Origin: Nitzschia sp. DOCU1
Taxonomy: Eukaryota > Bacillariophyta > Bacillariophyceae > Bacillariales > Bacillariaceae
Direction of reading: 5' to 3'
DNA length: 64,000 nucleotides
Assembly (NCBI GenBank): GCA_951394045.1
Contig: OX595996.1
Location: 1,674,001-1,738,000, forward strand
Under the pieces are notes generated by a model. That model ran no database searches and was not told the DNA's origin. It saw only the letters and a list, made by a program, of their open reading frames with translations. Made by a program: the position numbers and the translations under genes. Positions within the stretch are counted from its first letter, which is position 1. Each line of letters opens with the position of its first letter. Positions 28,275 through 38,980 of this stretch are shown piece after piece.

Positions 28275-31025
28275 ATGATTGCCGATGGTGCGGTCGTCAA
28301 CGTGGATGAAATGCGGGAGGCCATTGTAGGTCGCAACACCTACAATAGCTACAAACATGACATCCTGAAAATCATCGATGCTGCAAACTCCGGAGAATAT
28401 CTAGAAGGATGGTTGACGCCTGCTACAGAAGAGTCCTACAAGTCACTGCTGGAGGAAGTTGAAAGTCTTGGTTCCACACGACAAAAGCAAACACGGAAGC
28501 ACGAGTGGGTCATCGAGGTTTTGCGTAACTGCGGCCAACAGCCTATCCTCAATGTTGATAATTGCACTGCCGCTTCATTCATGAGGTGGCTGCAAAGTGT
28601 ACGTGACCATGGCGGGCATTTTTTGTCGCAATCAGCATATAGCAACAGAAGTGCTGCTCTGCACCATCTCTTCCGGTGCCATCCAGACATGGAAGGCTTT
28701 CCTCCTACATTTGCAAGGGAACTGGCATCCTTGAAACGAGGATTCTTCCGCATTCTTGCCACCAAGCAGCAAGATGATGGTGATACTGCTGAAAATGGCG
28801 GGAAGAAGGCGTTGTCATATGAACTGTACGCCAAATTATGCGAATGGTTCCTAGCCGAGGGGACCCAGACAGGCATTTTTGCCCACTGCTTCCTTGTAAT
28901 GACTTGGAACTTAATGTGCCGTTCCAACAACACTACACGTATCCTCTTTGAACATATCACGTTTGAGTGGGATTGTATCATGGTCAAGTTCGCACAGCAA
29001 AAGAATGACACGCACGGGCATACCAAAAAGTACCCCCGTCATCTATTTGCGAATCCATTCCGTCCTGCTGTGTGTCCCTTCCTTGCATTATCCATGTATA
29101 TTGCCACATTTGGGGTAAACATTAAAGGAAGCGACCGGCTTTTCCCAGGGAAAAGTCAGTACAATCATTTTGCGAGGCATATGGAACGAACATTGAAGAA
29201 TCATGAAGACGAATTAATTGCCATGGGTTACAGGTCCTACAATGATCTCGGCTGCCACAGCATCCGAAAGGGTGCTGCCAAGTGGCTTAGTGGCCAGCCT
29301 GGTGGCCCATCCGCAATGGCAATTTGTATACGAGGTGGATGGACTCTTGGGGGGGTGAAGGACGTCTACATGACGTACGAGGCAGAAGGAGACGCCTTCT
29401 GCGGTCGCATGCTGGCATTGTTACCATTGCTCCAAAGCGACTTTGCAGCAAGCCCCCCCAAATTTCAGGGTGTGCCTCTTGCATTGGTGCAAACTAGTGT
29501 CGCAAAGGTTTATCCTACCCTCGTAAACTATGGTGAATTTTCAGCAGTTGCTCACCAATTATTGGCAAGGCTGGCGAGAGCCAAGGAATTCATCCTTTCA
29601 TGGCCACCAAGCCATGTTGTTCGACAAACAAACCCTCTCTTCTCCGACTTACCGCTACTTGAGCAATTATCAGGAGCTGCTGTAGTGCTATACCCATGGG
29701 AAAGCAATGATGGGAATGAGGACAACAGTGGTGATATGCAATTTGGATCCGGAATCCCACCACACGTGGTGCTACTGTTGACCAGCCGAAAGCTACTGCA
29801 TGAGTTTCGTCAATTTGCATCAAGCCATGATGGTCGAATGACCAATCTCATCAATGGTATCTTTGACGATCGCAATGTAGCAAATGGCAGTATATCCGAA
29901 CAGCGTATTCGGAATATTCTAACGACTACGCAAGAACAGTTCTATGACAGACTGTTCCAAGAACTCAACAATAATCAGGGTATGACTGATTCAATGACTA
30001 ATATTAACGAGGCTGCAGAAGATCGGCATGGTCGTCGAGGATTCGCACCCCATTTTCACCATGGCAAGTATTGGAGGCTACCTGCTAATTTTGGGTTCCC
30101 GAAGGGCACCGCCAGGGATCTATGGAGGCGTTGGAATGTTGGTGATACTGTCAATAACGTCCCCCCATTGCGGTCGCTAGACGCAAGGGAGTACAAGTTC
30201 ATGGATGGTGTTGAGGGGCAGCGCCCATCAAGGAAGCTTGTAGCGGACATGAAAATGGTCTGCGATTTTATTGAGAGAGAATCAGGGGTTGATTGTCGGG
30301 TAGCACTGACTGAGACTCAGTGCTTTGAGATCTTTGATAGGGTTGCAACCATGGAAAATGGTTTGCAATCGACTTCGAAGAGAAAAGCCCACACCCAATG
30401 GCGGACAGCTGTGAGGAAGATCCAGCGGATCAAACAAGCAGCTGCAACAACAATCGACCCAGCACCGAACCCACCAGCAATGGCCACTGCAGCTGCAACA
30501 ATCCCACAGGCTCCGGCGACTGCAACAATCCCACAGGCTCCGGCGACTGCAACAACTGCAACGACTGCACCGGTAGCAGCATCAGCACCAAGAGTCAGCA
30601 GACCAGCTCATCCAACAGTAACCCCAATTCCTCCTCGAAGAAGAAAGCGTGGCCGCCCCCGTAGAGTGGCAGCTCAAGATACCAGCGACGCATTTGCAAA
30701 TTCATTTCCTGCCTCGGAGCCAACTGTGTACCAACGACGGAGGGAGGCACAAATAATTGCCCAAGTGGCAATTGAAGACAGGGAGCAGAGAGACAGGGAC
30801 GAACAGAGACAGCTGGTTGAAACCGGCACTATTGTTCGTGATGGAATGAATAACGTTGTCCGGACTATTGGGCGATGCTGCATCGGAGGCTGCAACTTTG
30901 CAACGATGCAACTGTTGCATCGATGCGACTTCTGCAATAAGTATATACATGTTATATGTGCTGAACCCTTTTCGGATGCCTCACGGGACAAGTGGTCGTG
31001 TGGTTGTCGACGCCACACGACTTAG
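28275..31025 (+). CDS. Crypton tyrosine recombinase with AT-hook and PHD-like zinc finger
   Basis: 916 residues, uninterrupted, ATG 28275. Residues 15-160 form an N-terminal helical DNA-binding region. The catalytic domain has Arg216 in WNLMCRSNNT, H328-x-x-R331 in CHSIRKGAAKWL, Trp356 in RGGWTLGG and a Tyr nucleophile at 365 or 368 (VKDVYMTYEAEGD), the Crypton pattern. A basic AT-hook (RRKRGRPRR, about residue 790) follows an Ala/Pro/Thr-rich repetitive linker with a near-exact duplication (IPQAPATAT). The C-terminal Cys/His cluster (residues about 868-912: CC...C...C..C...H..C...C.C) resembles a PHD/RING-type finger. The intact frame suggests recent activity or a retained host function. Confidence 0.88.
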   Translation: MIADGAVVNVDEMREAIVGRNTYNSYKHDILKIIDAANSGEYLEGWLTPATEESYKSLLEEVESLGSTRQKQTRKHEWVIEVLRNCGQQPILNVDNCTAASFMRWLQSVRDHGGHFLSQSAYSNRSAALHHLFRCHPDMEGFPPTFARELASLKRGFFRILATKQQDDGDTAENGGKKALSYELYAKLCEWFLAEGTQTGIFAHCFLVMTWNLMCRSNNTTRILFEHITFEWDCIMVKFAQQKNDTHGHTKKYPRHLFANPFRPAVCPFLALSMYIATFGVNIKGSDRLFPGKSQYNHFARHMERTLKNHEDELIAMGYRSYNDLGCHSIRKGAAKWLSGQPGGPSAMAICIRGGWTLGGVKDVYMTYEAEGDAFCGRMLALLPLLQSDFAASPPKFQGVPLALVQTSVAKVYPTLVNYGEFSAVAHQLLARLARAKEFILSWPPSHVVRQTNPLFSDLPLLEQLSGAAVVLYPWESNDGNEDNSGDMQFGSGIPPHVVLLLTSRKLLHEFRQFASSHDGRMTNLINGIFDDRNVANGSISEQRIRNILTTTQEQFYDRLFQELNNNQGMTDSMTNINEAAEDRHGRRGFAPHFHHGKYWRLPANFGFPKGTARDLWRRWNVGDTVNNVPPLRSLDAREYKFMDGVEGQRPSRKLVADMKMVCDFIERESGVDCRVALTETQCFEIFDRVATMENGLQSTSKRKAHTQWRTAVRKIQRIKQAAATTIDPAPNPPAMATAAATIPQAPATATIPQAPATATTATTAPVAASAPRVSRPAHPTVTPIPPRRRKRGRPRRVAAQDTSDAFANSFPASEPTVYQRRREAQIIAQVAIEDREQRDRDEQRQLVETGTIVRDGMNNVVRTIGRCCIGGCNFATMQLLHRCDFCNKYIHVICAEPFSDASRDKWSCGCRRHTT

Positions 31026-31823
31026 CATCTTCATGTAGAAATGTTGTATGATAATGATAATAATCAATTCAATTCATCCCGCCATTGCCAAACCTTACAA
31101 GTCGTGTGGAGGGCGGCGGGAAATATTTAATAATATTTAGTCATTTAAGTCATAATAAAATATTTGAGTATTTAAGTCACGAAGGACAATTGTCCTGCAA
31201 AATTCATACTATAGACATCAGATTTTATTCTTGAGGAGGGTCATTTTGAACCGGTCATTCTAGTTCATGTCGGGCAGAGTACAGACGCTCCCACGCGGTG
31301 GCGAATGCCGTAGTGCGACTAGTCGATCCAGTCGAAAAATGAGTAAAGATAATATTATATCTATCTTCCATAGCTATCATGAAAATAGACTCAAAATACT
31401 CCACACAAAATTCCACACACAATCCCGTGTAACAAACGATCGTCTATGTCGGAAGGGTTCGCATCAGTCGAACGGCGTTGCCACCACTCAAAGGCAAGGA
31501 GTCGGCGCAAAATTGCGTGTTGATCAACTGGATAGCCGACACCATACCATTCTCTAGCTAGGTAGCTACAGTAGCTATTTCTGACAGGTATCGTACTGTT
31601 CACTCTATTCTCTACACAGTAAAGTAATTTGGTGTACATGCTTGCTACTGATAGCTGGCAACAAGGAAAGAAGAACTCATCTATTCCATCATGTCGCGTC
31701 TGCTGCTAGCGCTGCTTTAACTCTAAATTTTAGTACCTAGTAGTAGGATGTTAAATTCTACTCTTAGTTTGCAAACTCTACAATTCCTTTTTCTTTCCTG
31801 CTGCTGACCATCTGTCGTCTTTC
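31026..31823. other. AT-rich region, Crypton 3' flank
   Basis: AT-rich stretches with TTAAGTCA repeats (31141-31180) and the second 13-bp repeat at 31184-31196. No gene supported. Confidence 0.5.
31184..31196. repeat. 13-bp direct repeat right of Crypton ORF
   Basis: GGACAATTGTCCT, identical to 28187-28199. Confidence 0.7.
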
Positions 31824-32485
31824 TTATTGCATGGCAGCAACAGCAGTATCCCCCTTACAGCCACATTGAGCAATATTAATGGCTGCTTGGGCCATGGTCT
31901 TGTCCATAGAGCTTCGCAGTCTCCAATAAAATATTGCACTTTTCTTCTTGCCTGGTCTTCCTTGTCTGTGATTTTTCTTTGGATCGCAACAAATCATTGG
32001 CACCGCTGTCGTACTGGCCAAGGCATTCATGCTCCTTACTTCTTTAAAGCTAACTGCCCATTGTTGTTGGCAATTTGTTCTTGACCCATCTATAGTTTGG
32101 GGGTCAACTCCATTTGTAGGACCATTGTCATCGTCAGATGAATCATCGTCATAATCGTTTCTCCCAGCAGCAGCAGGTTGATTGTTGATGCAATCCTTCA
32201 GCCCGAAGTACTCGATTGGGGTGGGGGCGCCTTCCAGCAACTCGTTTGGTGCAAATCTAAAACCTCTTGATTTGCACCAAGGCGTACAATCAAATCATGC
32301 CGATGGGTGCATTTGATTTGCTGTGCAAGTGCCCCAGGTTTGCAGTCCGGATTGGCACATGAGCAAGATGCATTGGTGTTGTCATAGTTTGTTGTTGCGG
32401 TTTTGTCATTCTCAAACACACATGTGCGAGAACGGAATTTGGTATTGCGGATCATATTGTGGAATTTTTGGCCCCTAAACTCCAC
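31824..32485 (-). pseudogene. Degraded ORF, unknown (possible transposase remnant)
   Basis: Two minus-strand frames overlap at 32198-32240. The first (from 32485) has a Cys cluster (CSCANPDCKPG...CTHRHDL). The second continues with FAPNELLEGAPTPIEYFGLKDCINNQ, an acidic DDDSSDDDNG run, and a basic HRQGRPGKKK segment ending near 31824. Length and Cys/His content suggest a fragment of a larger protein, possibly from a mobile element. No family recognised. A frameshift near the C-rich tract at about 32225-32235 separates the parts. Confidence 0.35.
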
Positions 32486-33282
32486 GATTCCTGTCCACTC
32501 CGCAGTGGATTTGCCACATCAACACCATGAGAAATCCACAAACTCCAATGACGGTATCGGTATTTCTACATACGGGGAAATGGAATTTTGGTACAAAAAG
32601 TACCACATGGGTGGAATTTTGGGCCTTACATAATGGTAATAAAAAGAGTTGACCTAACCGACTGCTGATTCTCCTTCGTCCATCACGCTAGCGGTATTTC
32701 ATACGACGGCAGACCTTGCAACGATGACAGCAACCTTGCTCTAGTCGAGAGCAGAAGTATAAGTATCAAACATGGTCAAATTAATTCTTTACTTCCGTTT
32801 TAGTAAAAGGGAGTTGGTGCATCGTGATACAATCCTGCTGTACTGAGGCCTGATTTCTCCTCGTGAACCATCAGTAGCCATTCATACCGACTATTATATC
32901 TACGTACCATCGATACGGTGATAAGTTTCCAGTCTTGTCTGACGCGATCTTTCCTTCGCTTGAAGAGCGACACGTCAGCTAGTAAAACAGCTGCGGGACA
33001 GAAAATCCACCAATCAAATGAGCAAATATCCACGTCTCACGAGCCATGTCTCGCAATGATCCAATTGAAACAGACTCTGCTTTGTTCGAAAGAACCTACC
33101 CGAGAAAAAAGGCGCGCAGGTGGCAGGTGGTGCTATTATCCTGTTTCTTTCCTGCGGCGCCTTCCGACACTGCTTCCATTGTCCATCGTTCGATTCCAAT
33201 TGACAGCATCAACTTTCCAAGAGTTCTTGTCGTTGTTAAAGTTATTCGATTTTGTTTCGTCTTCGAAATTCTTTCTCTGACC
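32486..33282. other. Intergenic/5' region of the plastid protein gene
   Basis: An in-frame extension upstream of 33283 exists but lacks coding character. No repeat or RNA gene recognised. Confidence 0.5.
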
Positions 33283-34560
33283 ATGATGCAAACCAACTTC
33301 TTGGTCACTTCCTTCTTGGCGCTTGGCGCGGGCAATCCTTGGACTGCCCAGGCATTTGTTCTTCCTGCTATTAGTACTGACCGAACCACCTCGACAGCCT
33401 TGTCGAGTACTCGATCTTCACCCTACTCGACAGTCGACGTCTCGGGACCTCGTTGGAATGGTGAATTCTGGGAAAATCGGCGACCGAGTCACTACGAACA
33501 ATTTGCTCGCAATCGCGCTGGTCTTGGAAATGCCCCCACCTCGTCGACGCCAACCAATACACTTGACGACCGCACAACCAACAACTTTGTTCCTCCCGCT
33601 CCGCCCGCCCCTCCTCTCGTGAGATACAGTACCTTACCAGAAGAGGCCAAGGCGGATATTGCTGATCCCGCTGGACGTAGTCGCAATCGCGTTGGTCCCT
33701 ACTATTATAGTCCGCCTCCTCCTTCGATTCGTTTGCCCGAAAACTCACAGGAAATCTCGGGAGGGTCTCGTGGAACTTGGTCTTCCGATGGAACATTACA
33801 GCATGATACGGTGCAAGTGACCATGACTACGGATGGGCGTCCCTTGAATGCTGATCTCGAAGTCTACCAGGGTCCAGATAACACTCCGCAAAAAATGCGC
33901 ATCTATACCGAAGATGGGCGGTTACGTCCTTTTACAACCATGATTCAAACTCCCCAAGGAGCGGCAGCCAATGCCCACGTAGCCACATCTTTCTCATCGA
34001 GGAGCTTGCGAGACAACTTTTCTTCAAGTGCAGTAGCGGCGATCAATAACGCCGGTGCCAGTCATTCCATTTCCATCAAGAATATTGGTCCTTTGGAATT
34101 CCCAATCATTGCGGGAGTCGAAGGCAAAGGGCCTACACCAGATGAAGAGCGGGCAGCGTCCATGGCAGACTATTCGGGTCGTTCCATGGGATCCTTTTTG
34201 GGTCGAAGTCAAGAAATTCATGGCGGGCACCTCAAGACGTTTCCTTTTGATCCGTCCGTTGCAAGTGTCGAAGTCAAGATTCATTCGCAAGGATTGCCCA
34301 TCATGGCCATTGTGGAACTTTGGCAAGGTCCGGGAGATGTCAAGACGGTTGCCCAAATCTATTGCGACGATGGTCAAAATAAGCCATTCAGTGCCATCAT
34401 TGAAACGCCCGGACCTGGCAATACGATTGCCATTCGTAACATGGGACCCACTGCCTACCCGATTGAAGCCGAATTGGACGTGCACAGTGTAGACAACTCC
34501 GCTTACTCCTACAGTTACCCGCGTAGTACCTTTGAGAACAGCTATTTCGGGGGATACTAA
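33283..34560 (+). CDS. Plastid-targeted protein with a duplicated domain, unknown function
   Basis: 425 residues from ATG 33283. The N-terminus MMQTNFLVTSFLALGAGNPWTAQAFVLPA is a signal peptide ending in an ASAF-type site (AQ|AF), the diatom plastid address; the next Ser/Thr-rich stretch would be the transit peptide. A Pro-rich linker (FVPPAPPAPP) follows. The mature part holds two homologous units: VQVTMTTDGRPLNADLEVYQGPDNTPQKMRIYTEDGRLRPF...SIKNIGPLEFPI, and VEVKIHSQGLPIMAIVELWQGPGDVKTVAQIYCDDGQNKPF...AIRNMGPTAYPIEAEL. The pattern is beta-rich (carbohydrate- or ligand-binding like). It lies next to the thylakoid cyclophilin gene on the same strand. The function is not known. The frame is open upstream to 33046, but only this start gives a signal peptide. 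Confidence 0.8.
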   Translation: MMQTNFLVTSFLALGAGNPWTAQAFVLPAISTDRTTSTALSSTRSSPYSTVDVSGPRWNGEFWENRRPSHYEQFARNRAGLGNAPTSSTPTNTLDDRTTNNFVPPAPPAPPLVRYSTLPEEAKADIADPAGRSRNRVGPYYYSPPPPSIRLPENSQEISGGSRGTWSSDGTLQHDTVQVTMTTDGRPLNADLEVYQGPDNTPQKMRIYTEDGRLRPFTTMIQTPQGAAANAHVATSFSSRSLRDNFSSSAVAAINNAGASHSISIKNIGPLEFPIIAGVEGKGPTPDEERAASMADYSGRSMGSFLGRSQEIHGGHLKTFPFDPSVASVEVKIHSQGLPIMAIVELWQGPGDVKTVAQIYCDDGQNKPFSAIIETPGPGNTIAIRNMGPTAYPIEAELDVHSVDNSAYSYSYPRSTFENSYFGGY

Positions 34561-35359
34561 GACCTCTGGTGAGAAGCAAGAATGAATTATGACGGATGGG
34601 GGAACGTCTTCTACCGATTAGAATACACTTGGATACTTTTTGTATAATGTTGTAAGCTGCTTGTTTTGTACGTGTACGCAGTGTGTTATAGAGTGGAGCA
34701 GGGATCGACAGGCTTGGTGGATAGATTCGTCCTCCTCTTTCCTTTATTGGTAGTGGCGGGGCCACCGGATGCTCAAGATGACCTTGCCCAGTAGTACTAC
34801 TCAGCAGAGGAGCTCGTCCAACGAAGTCCACTAAAAAGTCTAGTAGCTAGAGCTGAGCAAAAACTGCTGTGAGGAGTTCACAATAGAGACGGAATAGCTA
34901 TATTGATAGAGTTACCCCTCAATGGAGAGTCATCCCTACCCCGTCCTTCTGAGACTACAAGCAAACGGGATAGTACGAGTGATCATGATGAAGTCAGCCC
35001 GTCAGTCCCAGCCCAGTAATAGTCTTGCCTCGCCGAGCGAAAACCAACGTGCGGGCGACGGCCAGATCGTCAACCGATCTGTGTCGTCAGTCGATCCAGA
35101 AAAAAGTTGAAAAGATCCAATCACATGATGCCATTGAGGGCAACAACACATCATCGACCAAGCAAGGCTTCGCAAGTCGAATCACTTTATTGACATCATT
35201 CAGCCTCCTTGTCCTCTTCGAACTGGAAGAGTCACCGAAGAGTTTCGTTTGATCCAACTAAAAGTCAGTCGCCTGGGGTCGTCAAAGAGAAACCAGAACA
35301 AAAACGACCAATCGTCATCTGATCCAAGTACAAAAAGAAGCTCGACTAATCCAGAAACA
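34561..35359. other. Intergenic; 5' region of the cyclophilin gene
   Basis: No convincing ORF, repeat or RNA gene seen. Confidence 0.5.
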
Positions 35360-37284
35360 ATGAAGATTCTATTTAATCTTTCCGTGGCCATTTGCCTGGT
35401 GCACCAACATCAGCCGGCACCAGGGGTCGTGGGATTCACGATTGCTCCATTGATTTCTTCTACTCCTGCAAAAACTCGCTCCGCGTCTTTGCACAGAGCT
35501 ACGAATTCTGATCAAAATCAGCCTGACGCAGTCCCCGCCGCCACTGCAACCAAACGACCAATACTATCAACCTGGGTTGGCAAAGTAGCAGCGACGGCTG
35601 CCATGGCGGTCTCTCTGTGGGCCGGACCCACCATGATGGCGGCCGAGCAAGCAAGTATTTTGGGGGGTGGCTATCCAATTACCACGTCGTTTTCAGCTTC
35701 TGCCAAGGAAATGGCATCGGGAACGGGCTCGCGTGTGAATAAAGATGCTGAGTCCTTACTGAGATATGGATTGCCAATTCAAAACAAAGAGGTGAGCACA
35801 GTTCTATTGCGATTCGTCCTGTGGATCCTTCCAGAAATAGGAACCTTGCTGTTGCTTGTAGGAGAATCAAAAAGTTGTTGGCGGCACCGGGTTCGATACG
35901 ACTAGCACTCAGTCGAACAATGTTTGTCAGGTTTTCGTTTTCGTTTGCTTATCATGGTTCTCCTTGTACTTTTCATGTCTCCACCTCGGTCACCCTAACA
36001 GTCGTTTCCCTTTTGTTTCTGTTCATCACAATCACTGCTATCTTTTAGGTGCGTTCGTTGCAAGAAGCATTGGAAACTATCAAATATGATATTGCAAGTA
36101 AACGCAAGGCTGCTGCGATCGATGGTGTCAAGAAGTCCAAATCCTTCCTGGCTGGTAAAACTGCCGACAAGATGGTGGCCAGTTGTCGCGATGCCAAGGA
36201 GTGCACCAAGCTACTCCAAGATATCGATGCTGCCTTGGGTCCCCTATCCAGTGCACTCAAGGACAGTCAAGATGCGTTTACGGGAAGTGAACAAGAACGA
36301 GATGCCCTTGACAAGGCCTATGTCGCACAAGAAAAAGCTTCTGATCTATTGACATTGTTGGAAGAACAAATGGTACCCGCCAACTATGTTACGCCCGTAC
36401 CGGCCGAATATGATGATTTGCCACAACTCAAGAAGCGCGCCACTGTCGAAATGATTATTAAAAAGGCGACACCAGGAGCTGTATTTGATGTGAATGGAGT
36501 CAACTATCCGGAAGCCAAGCTCGTCATGGTCATCGATGGATATACTGGTACGTTTTGTTTACTCGCGGGCGTTGCTTGTTTGCCCGTCGGAAGACATGGA
36601 CTCACTTATGCTACAATTGCGGCTTTGTGTTGTATCTATGGTTATCCATACAGCTCCCGTGACGGGTGGTAATTTTATTGATTTGGTTCAAAAGGGCTTT
36701 TACAACAATATGAAGATTCAACGCAGCGATGGCTTTGTCGTCCAGACAGGTCAACCGACTGACACCAAGGCCATCGGTTATGTGGGTAAACCTTGCAAAG
36801 CCATTGGTGCTGGCCCCAATGGAGAACGTCTGATCCCTACTGAAATTTTTGTTCGTGGGGACAAGGGTCCCTTTTATGAAAGCACCATCGAAGACGAAGG
36901 AAGAGGCGGTACGTTTTGTTTTTGCGGGCGTTGCTTGTTCGCCCGTCGAAAGACATGGACTCACTTTTGCTACAATTGCGGCTTTGTGCTGTATCTATGG
37001 TTATCCATACAGGAGAAGCTACGGTTTTGCCCTTTTCAAGTTATGGTGCCATGGGATGGGCCCGTGATGAATACGATGTCAACAGTGGCAGTTCTCAATT
37101 TTTTTGGCTCTTGTTTGACAGTGATTTGACGCCGGCTGGCAAAAATGTCTTGGATGGACGCTACCCCTGTTTTGGTTATGTAGTGAAGGGTTCCGACTTT
37201 TTACAAGATATCAAAGAAGGCGATGTAATTGCATCGGCCAAAGTAACGTCGGGATTGGAGTATCTGGTGCAACCCAAAGACTAA
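35360..37284 (+). CDS. Thylakoid-lumen cyclophilin-type PPIase, CYP38/TLP40-like
   Basis: Four exons (35360-35791, 36049-36547, 36654-36908, 37013-37284) give 485 residues; all introns are GT-AG. The N-terminus has a signal peptide with a VVG|F plastid site, then a Ser/Thr-rich transit part and a second hydrophobic signal (TAAMAVSLWAGPTMMAAEQA) for thylakoid import. The N-terminal helical bundle (EALETIKYDIASKRKAAAIDGVKKS...LLTLLEEQM) is the CYP38-specific region. The cyclophilin domain runs from [60 protein letters not shown] to SSQFFWLLFD...GRYPCFGYVVKGSDFL. In plants CYP38 assists photosystem II assembly; catalytic residues are often degenerate. Introns 2 and 3 are nearly identical in sequence. 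Confidence 0.9.
36548..36653 (+). repeat. Intron 2 of the cyclophilin gene, copy of intron 3
   Basis: 106-bp GT-AG intron in phase 1. It matches intron 3 along its whole length with about six substitutions and a 2-nt length difference; flanking exons do not match. Confidence 0.9.
36909..37012 (+). repeat. Intron 3 of the cyclophilin gene, copy of intron 2
   Basis: 104-bp GT-AG intron, also phase 1. Shared words include GTACGTTTTGTTT at the start, GAAGACATGGACTCACTT-like and CTACAATTGCGGCTTTGTG in the middle, and CTATGGTTATCCATACAG at the end. Confidence 0.9.
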
Positions 37285-37312
37285 GAAACAAACTAATAGA
37301 ACATTGTGTGTT

Positions 37313-38241
37313 TTACTTTCCTTGTTTCTTTCGTTCTTCCAACCACCCATGATGATCGACTTGCATGGTTCCTCCAATTTCAATGGGGAGCATATCTGGT
37401 GTCAATCCGAATTCGTCTCCCAAGACTTGAACGACTTCTTCGGAACTTCCGGAGTGAAACCGAATTCGCTGTTGCATGCGAGTGGGCATGAACATCTTTA
37501 CGATAGGCAACACCATGGATACAAAGTAAGGTGGATAGCATATGTGAATGCCACTCAATCGTAATGGCAACACGCCACTCATACTGTTCATGAACAACTT
37601 GCCCATGGTCGAATCGAACTGTGACAAACTAGCCCGTTGTGGATCCACAATGACGATAATCCCATGTTGTTGTGCTTCTAGATCGTCAGTAGCAGCGTGC
37701 AACACGTACCAAAAGGCACGAACCATGGATTCGGTTTCATATTTGGAGGAATCCAAATGACTCGGATCCCAGTACAACAAGGATCTACCAGAGGGATCCT
37801 TGGCCTTGTGCAGCAAAGTCATGACACCTAGACCGACAGCCACCTCGTCTTCCGACAAGGCTTCGGAAAGCGTGATCGGTAAAAAGGCTTTGGTGGGTCC
37901 AAAGATTTCGACTCGCTTTTTCCAGTATTTCACTAGGCGCTTGGCGGCGAGCTGAATGCAGCAAGAACGATTAGAACGATTGCGTCGTGCGATAGGAGTT
38001 CGACACTGGCACTTACATCCGCATTGAAAACTTCACAACGCAAAAATTTGAGTTTGAAATCATCGCCTACGAAATCACATTTGGCTTGGGCTTCTAGCCA
38101 ATCCGTCTTTTCCTCGGGAGGGATCAAGTCCAGCTCTTGCTGGAGCTCGACCTTTTTGCTTTCGAGTAATTCGGGGGTTTCGACGGGATGAACTTGCCCG
38201 TACACATCGGGAATTTGTCCTGCCGTTGCTTCACTTGTCAT
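37313..38241 (-). CDS. Sec14-like (CRAL-TRIO) lipid-binding protein
   Basis: Two exons (38241-38017 and 37951-37313) around a 65-bp GT-AG intron give 287 residues. The N-terminal helices (EFNADLAAKRLVKYWKKRVEIFG) match the CRAL-TRIO N domain. The lipid-binding domain has YWDPSHLD, MVRAFWYVLHAATDDLEAQQHGIIVIVDPQ, LPLRLSGIHICYPPYFVSMVLPIVKMFMPTRMQQRIRFHSG and the terminal LTPDMLPIEIGGTM, typical of Sec14 (LPxxxGG). It would bind or transfer phosphoinositides or other hydrophobic ligands at membranes. No signal peptide. It is divergent to the CoA-transferase gene and convergent with the cyclophilin gene, whose stop codon is only 28 bp away. Confidence 0.88.
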
Positions 38242-38980
38242 GGTAGTAACTCAACTATTTTGAGACAGCGAGGAAATACAAAACTGCAAGAATGACAGAT
38301 GACTCCCGTCGCGACGATGGCGACAAGTCCAACAAAAGGCCATGGTGCTACGCTGGGTGGGAAGTTGAGGAAAGTCCTTGCGGGCCATTCATGTGCACGC
38401 CGGCACCCATCGGCATCACAACGCATGCCGCGTCATTGCTTGCCCGGCTGGCGCGGACCTTTTGGGTACTACTTCAGTACTTTCCGACTCATATGAATAC
38501 AACCCTTCCGACTACATTACTCAAACCAAAAGTCATAGATTTTCTCCGACGCACTACTTCGGTCGTGGTGTGGGAAGGGTTGACCAACATTTGCGATAGT
38601 GCTCGACCTTGAGGATTCACACTAATTTGATGATAGCCGGACATGATATGGTTGGGAGGCCTGGTGTCGAGATGTGTTGCGAAACTCGACTACATCGATC
38701 AATAGTCTTCGAGCTAGTCGGAGATCCTGGCCGTCGTCCGTGTACTGTCGGGACGGACACAGAACACACGGGGTTCGCTTCGATCCCACGGGAACCAAAA
38801 ACAGCAAAGATCCAAAAAATCTTGTTCGCGGCGCAACTTCATTCTTGTTCCTTGCTTCGATTGTGACGATGATGCTGATGCATCCTTTCACTTTCTGCGA
38901 CACGACACGACACGACACGACACGATCCGAATCACAATTTGTTTCGTTTATGTCTCACCTTCTTCTTCTTGATCAAAATC
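38242..38980. promoter_or_regulatory. Bidirectional intergenic region between divergent genes
   Basis: 739 bp between the start codons of the Sec14-like and CoA-transferase genes, so it must contain both promoters. A CACGA pentanucleotide repeat (about 38898-38926, five units) lies close upstream of the CoA-transferase start. No TATA box or other site is claimed. Confidence 0.5.

Larger units (their letters stand above)
28187..31196 (+). mobile_element. Crypton-type tyrosine-recombinase DNA transposon
   Basis: One long ORF encoding a tyrosine recombinase without RT, flanked by the direct repeat GGACAATTGTCCT (28187-28199 and 31184-31196). TTAAGTCA words also flank it (about 28151, 31145, 31171). 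No inverted repeats. Cryptons move by recombination of a circular DNA and need no TIRs. The true ends are not fixed; the direct repeats are offered as candidate limits. Confidence 0.7.

Noticed and set aside
31824..32485. PiggyBac-like transposase remnant
   Set aside because: Cys/His content alone is not enough; no DDD catalytic segment or TTAA ends were seen, so it is left as unknown.
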